Shown piece by piece: positions 48,375-58,021 of a stretch of DNA of 64,000 nt. The number at the start of each line of letters is the position of its first letter. Position 1 is the first letter of the stretch. This DNA is from Paulownia fortunei (lineage: Eukaryota; Streptophyta; Magnoliopsida; Lamiales; Paulowniaceae). The notes beneath the pieces are model-generated. The model was not told where the DNA came from. It ran no database searches and worked only from the letters and a program-made list of their open reading frames with translations. The stretch is taken from the NCBI GenBank assembly GCA_019321725.1, contig CM033118.1, positions 8,892,071-8,956,070 of the forward strand, written 5' to 3'. The position numbers were made by a program, and so were the translations under genes.

Positions 48375-49609
48375 TTTGTTGACATTGTTAATTTTCTTGT
48401 GACAGGAAAGATGCCATCACATTGGAATTATCAAGACAAAAAGAAGTTTTTAACTGAGGTTAAAAAATTTTATTGGGATGATCCATACCTATTCAAATAT
48501 TGTCCGGATCAAGTATTTCGAAGATGTGTGCCTGACAATGAGATAGGTAATATTATCAAATTTTGTCATTCAGAAGCATGTGGCGGTCATTTTTTCTATA
48601 AAGAAAACTACTGCAAAAATCTTACAATGTGGATTTTATTGGCCAACTCTTTTCAAATATACTTGCACTTTTTGCAAAAGTTGTGAAAATTGTCAAAAGT
48701 TAGGGTCCCTTTCAAAGAGAAATATGATGCCTCTACAACCTATCCTAGTGATTGAAATCGTTAATTGTTGGGGTATTAATTTTATGGGGCCATTTCCATT
48801 ATCATTTGGTTTTCTTTACATATTGGTTGCCATAAATTATGTTTCAAAATGGATCGAGCCAATTCCTTGTCGAAACAATGATCATAAAATAGTGATAAAA
48901 TTTTTGAAAGAAAATATTTTAAGTCGATTTGGAATTCCTAAATCTATTATCAGTGATGGGGGAAAATATTTTTGTAATAAAGTTTTTAGAAATTTAATGA
49001 GGAAATATGAAATCATACATAAAGTTGCAACCCCTTATCACCCTCAGACAAATGGACAAGTTGAACTTGTAAATAGGAGATAAAATAAATTTTGGAGAAA
49101 ATAATTAAGCCAAACTGTAAAGATTGGTCTCTTAGACTTACCAATACACTTTGGGCACATATAACTGCTTTCAAAACATCATTAGGCATGTCTCCTTATA
49201 GGATAGTTTATGAAAAACCTTGTCATTTACCTATTGAACTTGAACATAAAGCTTATTGGGCAATCAAAATGTTTAGCTTCAACCTTGATGAAGTTTCAAA
49301 ATTACACAAATTGTAAATTAATGAACTTCAAGAACTAAGAAATGATGCATATGAGAATTCTAAAATTTATAAGCAAGAATCAAAGATTTTCATGATAATA
49401 AAATTTCAAGAAATATTTGAGGTTGGTCTAAAGTTTTTACTTTATAATTCTTGATTACATTTATTTCCTAGAAAATTGAGATCAAGGTGGAGTGGTCCTT
49501 TTGTTGTAAAAAAAATATATCCTTATAGGGCGATTAATATTGAGAATCCTAAAAATGGTAATATATTCAAAGTAAATGGACAAATAGTTAAATCATTTCT
49601 AGAAAATTA
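48375..49609 (+). pseudogene. Athila copy 1 integrase
   Basis: Starts after a stop at 48374. The zinc domain is partly kept: CHSEACGGHFF, then a frame change near 48600 and FCKSCENCQKLG. The core has WGINFMGPFPLSFG, where the first catalytic Asp (usually WGIDF) is Asn, then IISDGGKYFCNKVF (second Asp) and HPQTNGQVELVNRR (Glu present). A stop follows at 49081-49083. The C-terminal frame reads KDWSLRLTNTLWAHITAFKT, GMSPYRIVYEKPCHLPIELE and, near 49485, [15 protein letters not shown], ending about 49609. The lost Asp alone would abolish catalysis. Confidence 0.92.
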
Positions 49610-49683
49610 ATTTTCACAAGAGGAAATTCTTTTTCTTTCTAACCCTTGTTATGATTATTATTGTATATACTCATTTTCTCTGA

Positions 49684-49725
49684 CATTATTTTTTTTTCTT
49701 CTTTTATTTTTTTTTCTTTTTTCAG
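49684..49725 (+). promoter_or_regulatory. possible splice acceptor before the 3' ORF
   Basis: A long pyrimidine-rich run ends in TTTTTTCAG at 49725, 4 bp before ATG 49730. A spliced subgenomic RNA is the usual proposal for expressing 3' ORFs of Athila-type elements. The sequence fits a plant 3' splice site but use is inferred. Confidence 0.4.
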
Positions 49726-49729
49726 TTAA

Positions 49730-50394
49730 ATGGGGATAACGGTACTCCATGGCTATAAAAGTCGGACTTGTCAGTTTCCCAAACAACTGAAATCTTTGTA
49801 CAAATTTTCTTTGCTTTTCTCATTCTCTTTTATTGTTCTTTTCAAAATGGGTGATATTTTTCTAACTCTCAAGAAGCGATCTCCTTTTCTTCCTAAAAAT
49901 GTAATTTTAAAAATTTATAAAATCAAGATTGAAAGATTGAGGATGCTTATGCACAAGGGCATCCCGGAGGACATACGATAGATACTTGAAGCAAAGGTAA
50001 GGGCAAGTGAGTTTTCACATGAGTTTCCAGATTTGCTTACTAGATACATGTCTAGTTTTGGTAAAAACATATATTCAAAAAAACGAAGGCGAAAAAAATA
50101 AAAGTTTATCATATTTTTGTTAGATGGACTTGTAATACAAAGTGTCGTTCTTTAGGAATGGTCTCTAAAAATCGAGAAGATAAACTTAAATTCATTATGG
50201 ATGGACTGAATAAGGAGTCTTTAGATCACATTATATTGACTCTTGAGACTCATTCATGTGGATTGGTACAATGTGCAATTCTTGATTTATGGATCGTTTT
50301 CAAAATATACATGAGTTTTATAGTCCTGGAATCTGACATTAAAAGACCCTATTTGCCAGTTTATAAGAAAACTAGATGGGAAGCATATCTTTGA
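49730..50394 (+). pseudogene. unrecognised Cys-motif ORF of Athila family, copy 1
   Basis: I do not recognise this protein. It opens with MGITVLHGYKSR, a hydrophobic stretch (FSLLFSFSFIVLF), GDIFLTLKKRSPFLPK, then RLRMLMHKGIPEDIR, a stop at 49979-49981, EAKVRASEFSHEFPDLLTRY, a basic KKRRRKK cluster, a frame change with FVRWTCNT, and LGMVSKNREDKLKFIMDGLN, KESLDHIILTLETHSCGL. The parallel region in copy 2 adds CHKCAQWTC. It lies just after pol, where Athila elements may hold an env-like gene. The single hydrophobic stretch is too little to call it an envelope. It may be element-derived or captured. Confidence 0.5.
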
Positions 50395-50486
50395 CCCATA
50401 TAAGGCATTTAAGCTGTTACTAGACATAAAACCAGAGGAAGATGTGAGGCACAATCACAACTACATGTACATACACGTGTTAGTAG

Positions 50487-50873
50487 GTTATGACAATTGG
50501 AGATGAACTAAAAATGTCACATATTTAGGACAGAATGCCTAACATGCTAAACAATGCGGATGCATTCATCATTCTACCTGACGGTTTTGGTACACTAGAG
50601 GAATTATTCCAAGTTATCTCTGGGCACAACTCAATATTCACCAAAAAACCTATAGGTATTCTTAATGTTAATGGTTTTTATGATGGTTTGCTATTTTTTG
50701 TAGATCATGCTGTGAAAAAAGGTTTTATTTCAACTTCTGCTAGAAGAATCATCATTTCTGCTCCGACACCTGACCAGCTAATTGATCAACTTCTAGCATA
50801 TATGCCAGAACCTGATCCAACCTTGGCCAATATGGATTGGTCTAACAGAACAATGGTCAAAAACACAAATTGA
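50487..50873 (+). pseudogene. LOG: captured LOG-like cytokinin phosphoribohydrolase, C-terminal half
   Basis: Codons from 50490 read MTIGDELKMSHI, a TAG stop where copy 2 has CAG, then an open frame of 112 codons (50535-50873): MPNMLNNADAFIILP, DGFGTLEELFQVIS (the LOG PGGxGTxxE motif with the first Gly of GG changed to Asp), KPIGILNVNGFYDGLLFF, ISTSARRIIISAPTPDQLID and PEPDPTLANMDW. In plant LOG enzymes the motif contributes to nucleotide and active-site binding. No intron is present. Compared with copy 2 about 475 bp with the N-terminal half are deleted near 50485. It is in element sense, between the unrecognised ORF and the conserved 3' motif. Confidence 0.9.
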
Positions 50874-50984
50874 ATTTGACTCTCAATTTGCGATACTTAT
50901 TGTTAATGATTTTATCTAATAGTATGTGTTTTTTTTTTATTGTTTTAGCTTCAGGTGATATCTTTCAAACTCTCTTTTTTATCT

Positions 50985-51031
50985 ATTTTTTACATTGGGG
51001 ACAATGTCTCGATTAGGTTGGGGGGAGGGAT
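50985..51031 (+). other. conserved Athila 3' motif and internal purine tract
   Basis: TACATTGGGGACAATGT followed by GATTAGGTTGGGGGGAGGGA. A CATTGGGGACAATG block before a G-rich tract is commonly seen 3' of the last ORF in Athila-group elements. A diverged copy is at 5697-5712 in copy 2. The tract may act as a second polypurine primer. Confidence 0.6.
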
Positions 51032-52587
51032 AATTGATATCATGACTTGTATATCAATGTGTGTTTTTCTAGTATTTTAAAAAAATAAAAATAAAAAAAT
51101 AAAAAAATATATAAATCAAGCCTGTTTTTTTTATGGGTCCGTTGAAAGCATGAAAAAAAGTAGTTGAGTAAAGGGTAATTATAACACTATTGAGACACAT
51201 CTCTATTTTTTGCATAACATGGCAGGTTTGTAAAGTTTTTAACAAATGTTTGTGAATTATCAATTATTTTTTTGAGTCGTATAAGTTCTTCCAACTTCAA
51301 TGATTAAAATTAAGCATGAATAATATAGTTTGATTAATGATGGGTGTTGTTTTGGACTTTGATGTTGTTATTTGGTAATATATTTTTGCGATAATTATAC
51401 TCAAATTTTATTTTGTACAAATAGTTATGTTATTTAGTGTGAAGTCAATCATGTTAAAACAGATAGTTCTTATGCCTTTTCTCTAATCATCACTTGAATC
51501 TTTAACATGTATGGGTTGAGTATTAGAACTTTTTTTTTTGGTCTGTCGAGGCGAACGACTGATAGTGCACCACTAGAAAAAGGATTAAGGCATTAAGCTT
51601 TCTAGCACCATTGCCAAATCAACTTGTTCCTTATATGATGTTTCAAGAAAACATCCCCCTAGTAAACCACTTTGAGCCTTACAATAAATAAATATTTTTT
51701 TTATAACCATATCTTTTTATTTAACCTAAATACACTATTATCCAACCCTTATTCTAAAAATGATTAGAGCTTAAGAGACATTCAATTGACAACTTGAACT
51801 TATAAAAAAAATTCAGGTTGGAATAAAAGATAAGTGTGGGGGAGTTTCTTTTTAAAAAAAACAATAATAAAAAAAATTAAAAAAAATTGCAAAGTGCTAC
51901 AAGTTGCAACTAAAAATGAAATGTTGCAAGATGAATAAGAGGGGTCTAATTCAATAACAATAGACCTCAGTGTGAAATTTGTGGAGTTTGAGAATTTTTC
52001 ATTGATAAATTCTCTGTCTCTAATTCTATAAAGTTTTAAAACTTTTGTTGCATCCTATCATTTTATTTCTTAGCTACATCATCACCCTTTGGCCCCATTA
52101 CAACCTTTGTTGAAGAACTTTGATTTCGTGTGGTGCCTTCTGTATAGTGGAGATTTGCACCAAAGGAAAAGTTTATGATGTTTAACTTTTCTGTTAGAGA
52201 TTGGGTGATGGTTTTTGCAAGATTTTATGACAATTCACTTATTTGAAGCATGCATAGTTTCATCACTATTAACATTAACTGTCCACACACACACTTGAGT
52301 ATGCTTATTTTGGAGATGTATTAATTTTTGAATGACTAAGAGTTAAACTCAACACTTGTTTGATTTTATTTCCATATTACTTTGTTGCTTCATGAGAATA
52401 AAACTTGAAAGATAGTTATTATAGGTGTTTATAGGTATCACTGCTGGAAACCTGCACGAGACTATAACTCGTCCTCTATGGGCCACCTAGGGGTTTAAAG
52501 GCTTGTTGCATATGCTAAATGCAATCGTGATTTCCTATGAAAGTAGATTAGTTTATGTTTGTTTTAAACTTGCTCGAGGACAAGCAA
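51032..52587 (+). other. Athila copy 1, 3' noncoding region
   Basis: AT-rich with no reading frame. It matches 4200-5690 of copy 2 reversed, showing it belongs to the element. Includes the CTCGAGGACAAGCAAGG block just before the polypurine tract. Confidence 0.7.
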
Positions 52588-52607
52588 GGGTTAAGTGTAG
52601 GGTAATT
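52588..52607 (+). other. Athila copy 1 polypurine tract
   Basis: GGGTTAAGTGTAGGGTAATT lies directly before the 3' LTR, a slightly decayed form of the AAGTGTGGGG(T/A)AATT type. Confidence 0.85.
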
Positions 52608-54214
52608 TGATAAGTGCATATTTTTGACATATTTTTGTATCAAATCCTTTATACTTTTCTTACTTTATTTTTGTTAATATTATTGTTTTATTAATATTTT
52701 GTGTTAGGAATAAATGAAAATATATTTTCAAACTTGTGCGGTTTTATAATTTGAGCATAACTTCATGATCAAAAGCCCTATAGACTTGAAGCTTGTTTCA
52801 TTTCAAAGCCAAGAGATAGAGGTACAATGTTTCTGTTGGAAACTCAGTCCAATTCAATTTGATGATAGCATAAAATTCATCCAAATAGTTCCACAAAATG
52901 GATCACCAAAATTCGGATCAGAGTTCAGCCCAATATTGACTTATTTTACCAATTCGGTATATATCTTGAGCCCAAATTTATTTTGGGCTGAACTTTAGAT
53001 ATGTTATACCTACGAGATAAATAAACAAGTTTTCTGAAGACAAGATAGTGTGAAAATGTGTTGAAATGGTAAAAATATAGGCTGCAAATTGCTGCTGCTG
53101 TTAAAGGGTGGCTCTTGGACATAACTTGGTAATTTGACCATATATCCTTTATCCGACAGCCAAAGTTGACAAAAGATATATGAAAATATATCAGCTTTTG
53201 AAAGATATACAATTTTTATTGTTCACATATCTTCAAAATATGACTGTATCTAACCAAAAAATATAATTTAATTCAGTGGATGAGAAATTTGTGTAACAAC
53301 TTACCAACTCTTGGCAGCTAACATGCCACTTGATTAACCCCTCCATTATTTATTTGGCCTCTAGCTTACTCCAAGTACTATAAATAAGCTATGTATCAAG
53401 CTTGTAAGATGAGGGGGTAGAGGGTTTTTTAGGCTAAGTTATCTAATTTGTATGTTTTCTAGTATTATAAGTTTTTTAGTAGTAATAGAAATGCATTCTC
53501 TAGTTTCTCTTATATTTTTAGACTTTGCTACTTGTATTATATCTTTCTAAATTTAATTTTACTGAGGAAAAAGTGTGAATCTCTTGATTGAGGAAGAGAA
53601 ATGGTTATAAGGGTAGAAATTATTTAAGTATGTTGTATTATTATTTTTATTTTTGATCTAAACCCTACTTGTCTTGTGATGATTCTTAATTTATGTATCT
53701 CCAATGCACAACAAATACTTGGGTTCATTTAGCTTATTATACGGTTTTACCCCACCAACTGCTAATGTGAAACTTTGATTTGTTATTGACGAAGTTGTGC
53801 ATAAATACTTGATCCCATAAATAAGTGTTGGCATTAAGAGGTAACCTGTAATAGTAAGACAATATCATGATTACCTTATTACATGAGTTGCTTGATAATA
53901 TCTTTCCGTTGGAACCTTCATTATGTATGGATTCCAATTATGACAATTAATATAGGTAAAAAGAATAAATAACCATTTCTCTATCCAAAACTCAAGTGTG
54001 GATCCTTAATCCTCAGTACTTTTATTACATCGATTTTTCTTTAGTTGCATCATACATTAATTGTTTATATATTTTGATTCACATATACTCCATCTTTTTA
54101 GAAATATAAACTTGAATTCTTCAAACAACTTCCCTGTGGATCGACCTCGGACTCACGAGAAATTTATTATATACTACAACCTGCACTTGAGTTTGTAACT
54201 TTAAAGTTGTAGCA
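52608..54214 (+). repeat. Athila copy 1, 3' LTR
   Basis: Starts TGATAAGTGCATATTTTTG, ends AAAGTTGTAGCA, followed by the GTGTC duplication. Near 53385 it has a TATAAATAAGC TATA-like box, and one repeat unit at about 53685-53840. Confidence 0.95.
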
Positions 54215-54730
54215 GTGTCTTCCTTACCAGTTTTGTGTCATCATACTTTTCACCTAAGGCATGACACTAATTTGCAATATCACAAAGTTTGGCGTTGAAG
54301 TCAGCAATGGTTTTGTTATCCTCCATCCCAAGGTTTTCAAATCAGGAAGCTAACATTTGCAGCTTAGAGAGTCTGACGGATGCAGTACCTTCATAAGCTA
54401 CTTGAAGTATGTCCCATGTTTCCTTGGTAGTTTCACAAGTTGCAATCAACCAGAATTGGTTTGAGTCAACAGCGTTGAAAATAGCATTCAAAGCCTTGGA
54501 ATTACAGCTTGCAAGTTCATCGTCCACTATTGTCCACAAATCTTCGGCTTGAGAACAACTTCCTTTTTCTTATTCTCCACAACTGGATGTTGCCAACCGG
54601 AGACAACAGATTTTCATGCCTTCTTGTCTACTGATTTTATGAAGGCTCTCATTCTAGCTTTCCAGTATGAGTAGTTGGAACCTTTCAGTAATGGTGGACG
54701 CAAAATCGAACCTCCTCGTAGGATATTCAT
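54215..54730 (-). pseudogene. Sirevirus-type gag, N-terminal part
   Basis: The minus strand starts at ATG 54728-54730 (MNILRGGSILRPPLLKGSNY), continues SYWKARMRAFIKSVDKKA, a stop, GWQHPVVENKKKE, TIVDDELASCNSKALNAIF, CETTKETWDILQVAYEGT and SVRLSKLQML, then MEDNKTIADFNAKLCDI, the copia gag (UBN2-type) domain. It runs to the Athila insertion at 54215 and resumes at 42601. Two or three stops and a frameshift are present besides the insertion. Confidence 0.9.
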
Positions 54731-54787
54731 ATCTGCAATGATTCGACAATAAATTAATCCAAGATCTTCACTAAGTGTATTTAGTGT

Positions 54788-54804
54788 CTGCTACTGATGC
54801 CACT
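54788..54804 (-). other. Sirevirus-type primer binding site
   Basis: AGTGGCATCAGTAGCAG on the minus strand, directly after the 5' LTR, is a decayed version of the TGGTATCAGAGC initiator tRNA-Met site. Confidence 0.7.
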
Positions 54805-55874
54805 TATTAGAATTTATTGTCAGGTTCAATTAATTTGATTAAATAGTTTACTAGATTCGTTATGTTCCAATTAGTGTTTGAACAAAGATTAGAACATAAA
54901 ACGATATGCACAGTGGAATTTAAAATTGACACCAGCAATTTTAACGAGGTTCGGATTTCATTATCCTACTCCTCGAGGCCATGCCCAAAGATAAAACAAT
55001 CCACTATTAGTAATGTTTAACACAATACAATAATAAGACTTTTAACACAAAACCAAAGACTCCCTCTTTGTTTTGTTTTGACGCCGTTCTTGTATTGATT
55101 CACCGATAGACTTGTTTGCGAGATCCCCTCAATTTGAATCTGCTTCGTTGAAATCCCTTCAAAATGACAAAGCATTATCTCCTGAAAACTCACTTCCTTC
55201 TCTCGAAGGATGTTTAATGTGTTGTTTCGATATAGTCTGGAACATACTTAAATCTCCAGTATTGGCTTGAAACTCGAATTTCACTCACAATCTTTTATGT
55301 GCACTGGAGGGGGAATCGGCTGCTTATTGTCTCTGGATTTTTCCTCTCAAATCCGCAACTCAAACTAATGTGTGTTTGTGTTTAAATACACAAAACACTC
55401 TAGTTGATTCCTAAATAAATACAAGGAAAGATTTCTAATCTATTACAAAGACTTTCCTTCCATAATTCTACTATTAACTACCGTGTATAAATCTGAATCT
55501 TGGAGTTAAAGATTACATTAATTTCCTTATCTAAATAATGATACATGCCTTCTTGGAATGGTAGGAAATCTGTCAAGTCTCCTCTTCATAAGGTAAGTCC
55601 ATAATAACTCAACTTACTTTTCAATTGGACATAGAATTATTTGAAGACATCTTGTATATTTATTTCCATAAATATTACATGCTTGTATTTAATAAATCAT
55701 TCCAATATGGTAAGTAAGAGAGTTTGATTCCTACAAAAAAACAAATAAGCAAGAATTAATTTAACATTAAAATTCTTATTAAACATACAAAATATAACCT
55801 ACCTTAATTACAAAACTTAATAAATTGTACTTATCATTTTAATCAAATAATACCAAATAAATTACATAAGAACA
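54805..55874 (-). repeat. Sirevirus-type 5' LTR
   Basis: Starts TATTAGAATTTATTG (TG lost to TA) and ends ACATAAGAACA; a 12-bp piece near the end present in the other LTR is missing here. The flank ATGTT at 55875 matches the left flank. Confidence 0.92.
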
Positions 55875-55879
55875 ATGTT

Positions 55880-56407
55880 TTATCTACTTGATGTTCACAC
55901 TCCCTTTTTTATTTTGGAAAGGTTCATTTCTACTGGTTGAGCTCTTCTGTAGGTTCGTTTAGACCTCGAGATACGTAGTACATTTATATTCCATGAAGTT
56001 TAAGTTTTTGTATCGGGATCTTACCATCCATGAAATTAAAGTTTTATTGTACTTTACTTCTTCCCATCAAATCCCAACTCATTTTTGCCGAAAGATCTAT
56101 CATGTGCATAATAAATGCCATATTTTGGGGTGAAACGATCGTTGAGGTGAACTTTAATCCTAGTTTCATTTTAGTTCCTCAAACAATGTGGGAAAGGCAA
56201 CCATAACTTCCCTTTTCATTTGAAAATGAATAAAACATACAGCATAAAAAGTATAAATAATAATAATTAATATAATTAATTAATTAATTATATATTAACT
56301 AATTAAAAATATTAATAAATTTTCAATTATGTTCCAATACTTATTTATAATAATCGTAATGAATAAAAAGAAACTTGGTTCCTGTAATAATTAGACATTC
56401 ATTATTA
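55880..56407. other. AT-rich spacer without a supported gene
   Basis: No reading frame or repeat end is recognised. It includes a TTAATTAATTAATTA run near 56270-56290. Confidence 0.5.
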
Positions 56408-56416
56408 TTTATTATA

Positions 56417-57278
56417 GAGCAAGATACATAAAATCCATTGAACGTTGTCTATAATTGCAAATACCCCTTCACTTGCAAATGTAACATTTACTTCTCTAAA
56501 TTATATGTTTAGATAAAATTGCTCTTAATGCAATTAATTTAAATAGTTTTTAGTTTACTTTGAATATTTTGCATCTCATATTCAATTTTAAATTCTTTTT
56601 TAATTAAAAAGTTTTTAATTATATTTTTAAAAAATAATTAACAACTTAAATGATTCAAATTTTCAAAAATTAAAGTAATAAATAAGTATAATAAATACAC
56701 CGAAACATATTAAACATGAAACAAATAGTTTAATTTTTTGAATTCAAAATAAAGTATTTACTATTTAAAGTAATGAAATTTAAACTCCTGTGGATAAAGA
56801 TAAATATGCATATTTTTGTAAATTTAATTTAGATATATGTATATATAATTGAGTAAGAATAATTTATGCATTCTTATTCAAAATAGTCAAAAATTAATTG
56901 TAATATATCTTTGATCAATTTAAAAAATATATAAATATATATCTAAATATCAATAGAGACATACGTATTTATTTTATTTAAAAGAATTCAAAATTCATTT
57001 AGATTAAATAGTTAATACTTTATTTTGAATTCAATTAATCAAAATAACTTTTTCATATTTAATTTTTTTGGGTATTTATTATACTCATTTATTACTTTAG
57101 TTCTTTAAATTTGAATTACTTAACTTACTAATTTGTTTTTTAAAATAAAATTTAAATTTTTTTTTGATTAAAATGTATTAAGAGTAATTTTATTTAAATA
57201 TTTAATTCAAAAGGATAATTGTTACATTTGCAAGTTTATGGGGCATTTGCAATTAAGGAAATTTTTTACATTTTGTCC
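56417..57278. mobile_element. Mutator-like foldback (long-TIR) element, non-autonomous
   Basis: The 862-bp element consists of two inverted arms of nearly 400 bp. For example TAAAGTAATAAATAAGTATA (56672) is mirrored by the reverse complement of 57083-57102, and TTGCAAATGTAACA occurs at 56475 and reversed near 57216. It is flanked by identical 9-bp TTTATTATA at 56408-56416 and 57279-57287, the duplication size typical of Mutator-like elements. Ends: GAGCAAGATAC left, GGACAAAATGT right (reverse complement). No transposase frame is present. Confidence 0.85.
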
Positions 57279-57287
57279 TTTATTATA

Positions 57288-58016
57288 ACTTGCATTAACA
57301 TCCGCTAATTTAAAGAAAAACTATTTCGTCAGGAATCTACTATACCAACGTTGATTTCAAAAAATTGACAAGGAGAACATACTGCGAAAAAAGTGAAAAT
57401 AGCCAAGTGACAGTTTATTCAATAGGGTGGTATAAGTTTATATTAAATGCACAACCTGTTAATTAAATTGTATTATCATTCCATTGTTGGATATGAAATA
57501 ATTTCCTAATCAACAAACTCTATCTCTAAGTGATTAACAAGATATAGAAGATCATGAGAGATAAGGAATATCAGCTCATTCTAAATTTAACTAGAACACA
57601 CACACACACCACAAGACTAGAAATCAAAAGGAAAAGAGATTGAAGATATGGATGGAGAGTTGCTTACTACCACACGTGATGCTATGAATCTTGGTTAACA
57701 AAGTGATAATGTTAATCAATTTGCTAAAAATAAACTCAAATACTAAGTCCTACATAAAGAACTTGAAACAAACTAAAAAGGACCAGAGAAATAAATCAAA
57801 AAAACGAAAAAAAAAAACACATAGGGCAGAAAAGCCAAAAGCACAAAAGAAGAGAGGAATAGAAAAACAAAATCTTATCAAAAGAAGTGTTGAATTTCAT
57901 ATTGTTTTATTGCGCTCATTATTAATTTCGACCTTAATTAAAAAGGTAAAATAAATATAATGAAAGAAAATAATTCATCACAAACCAAATAACTATTCTA
58001 AATTTATACTTTGATA
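57288..58016. other. AT-rich region without a supported gene
   Basis: Contains a (CA)n run at 57597-57609 and an A-rich stretch near 57770-57860 that gives a lysine-rich open frame (57691-57954), which I take as low-complexity chance. Confidence 0.5.
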
Positions 58017-58021
58017 GAATA

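Larger units (their letters stand above)
42602..54214 (+). mobile_element. complete Athila-type Ty3/gypsy element, copy 1
   Basis: The 11,613-bp element has LTRs of 1606 and 1607 bp, both TGATAAGTGCAT...TAGCA, and identical GTGTC duplications at 42597-42601 and 54215-54219. Order: LTR, primer site, gag, protease, RT, RNase H, integrase, an unrecognised ORF, a LOG-like gene, polypurine tract, LTR. The RT-RNase H-integrase order and FMDDF box place it in Ty3/gypsy, Athila lineage. It lies inside the Sirevirus-type gag in the opposite orientation; without one duplication copy the gag frame continues exactly. Each ORF has stops or frameshifts. Confidence 0.96.
33778..55874 (-). mobile_element. 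Sirevirus-type Ty1/copia element with nested Athila
   Basis: Two LTRs of about 1.07 kb (33778-34851, 54805-55874) are flanked by identical ATGTT (33773-33777, 55875-55879). Minus-strand order from the right is LTR, primer site, gag, protease, integrase, RT, RNase H, an env-like ORF, polypurine tract and LTR. Without the Athila insertion (42602-54214 and one 5-bp duplication) the element is about 10.5 kb, the size expected for a SIRE/Maximus-type copia with an env-like region. All ORFs are broken. The LTRs differ mostly by C/T and G/A changes, suggesting long methylation. Confidence 0.93.

Noticed and set aside
57691..57954. lysine-rich 87-codon frame
   Set aside because: Generated by an A-rich low-complexity stretch; no domain, and no sign of splicing or promoter.
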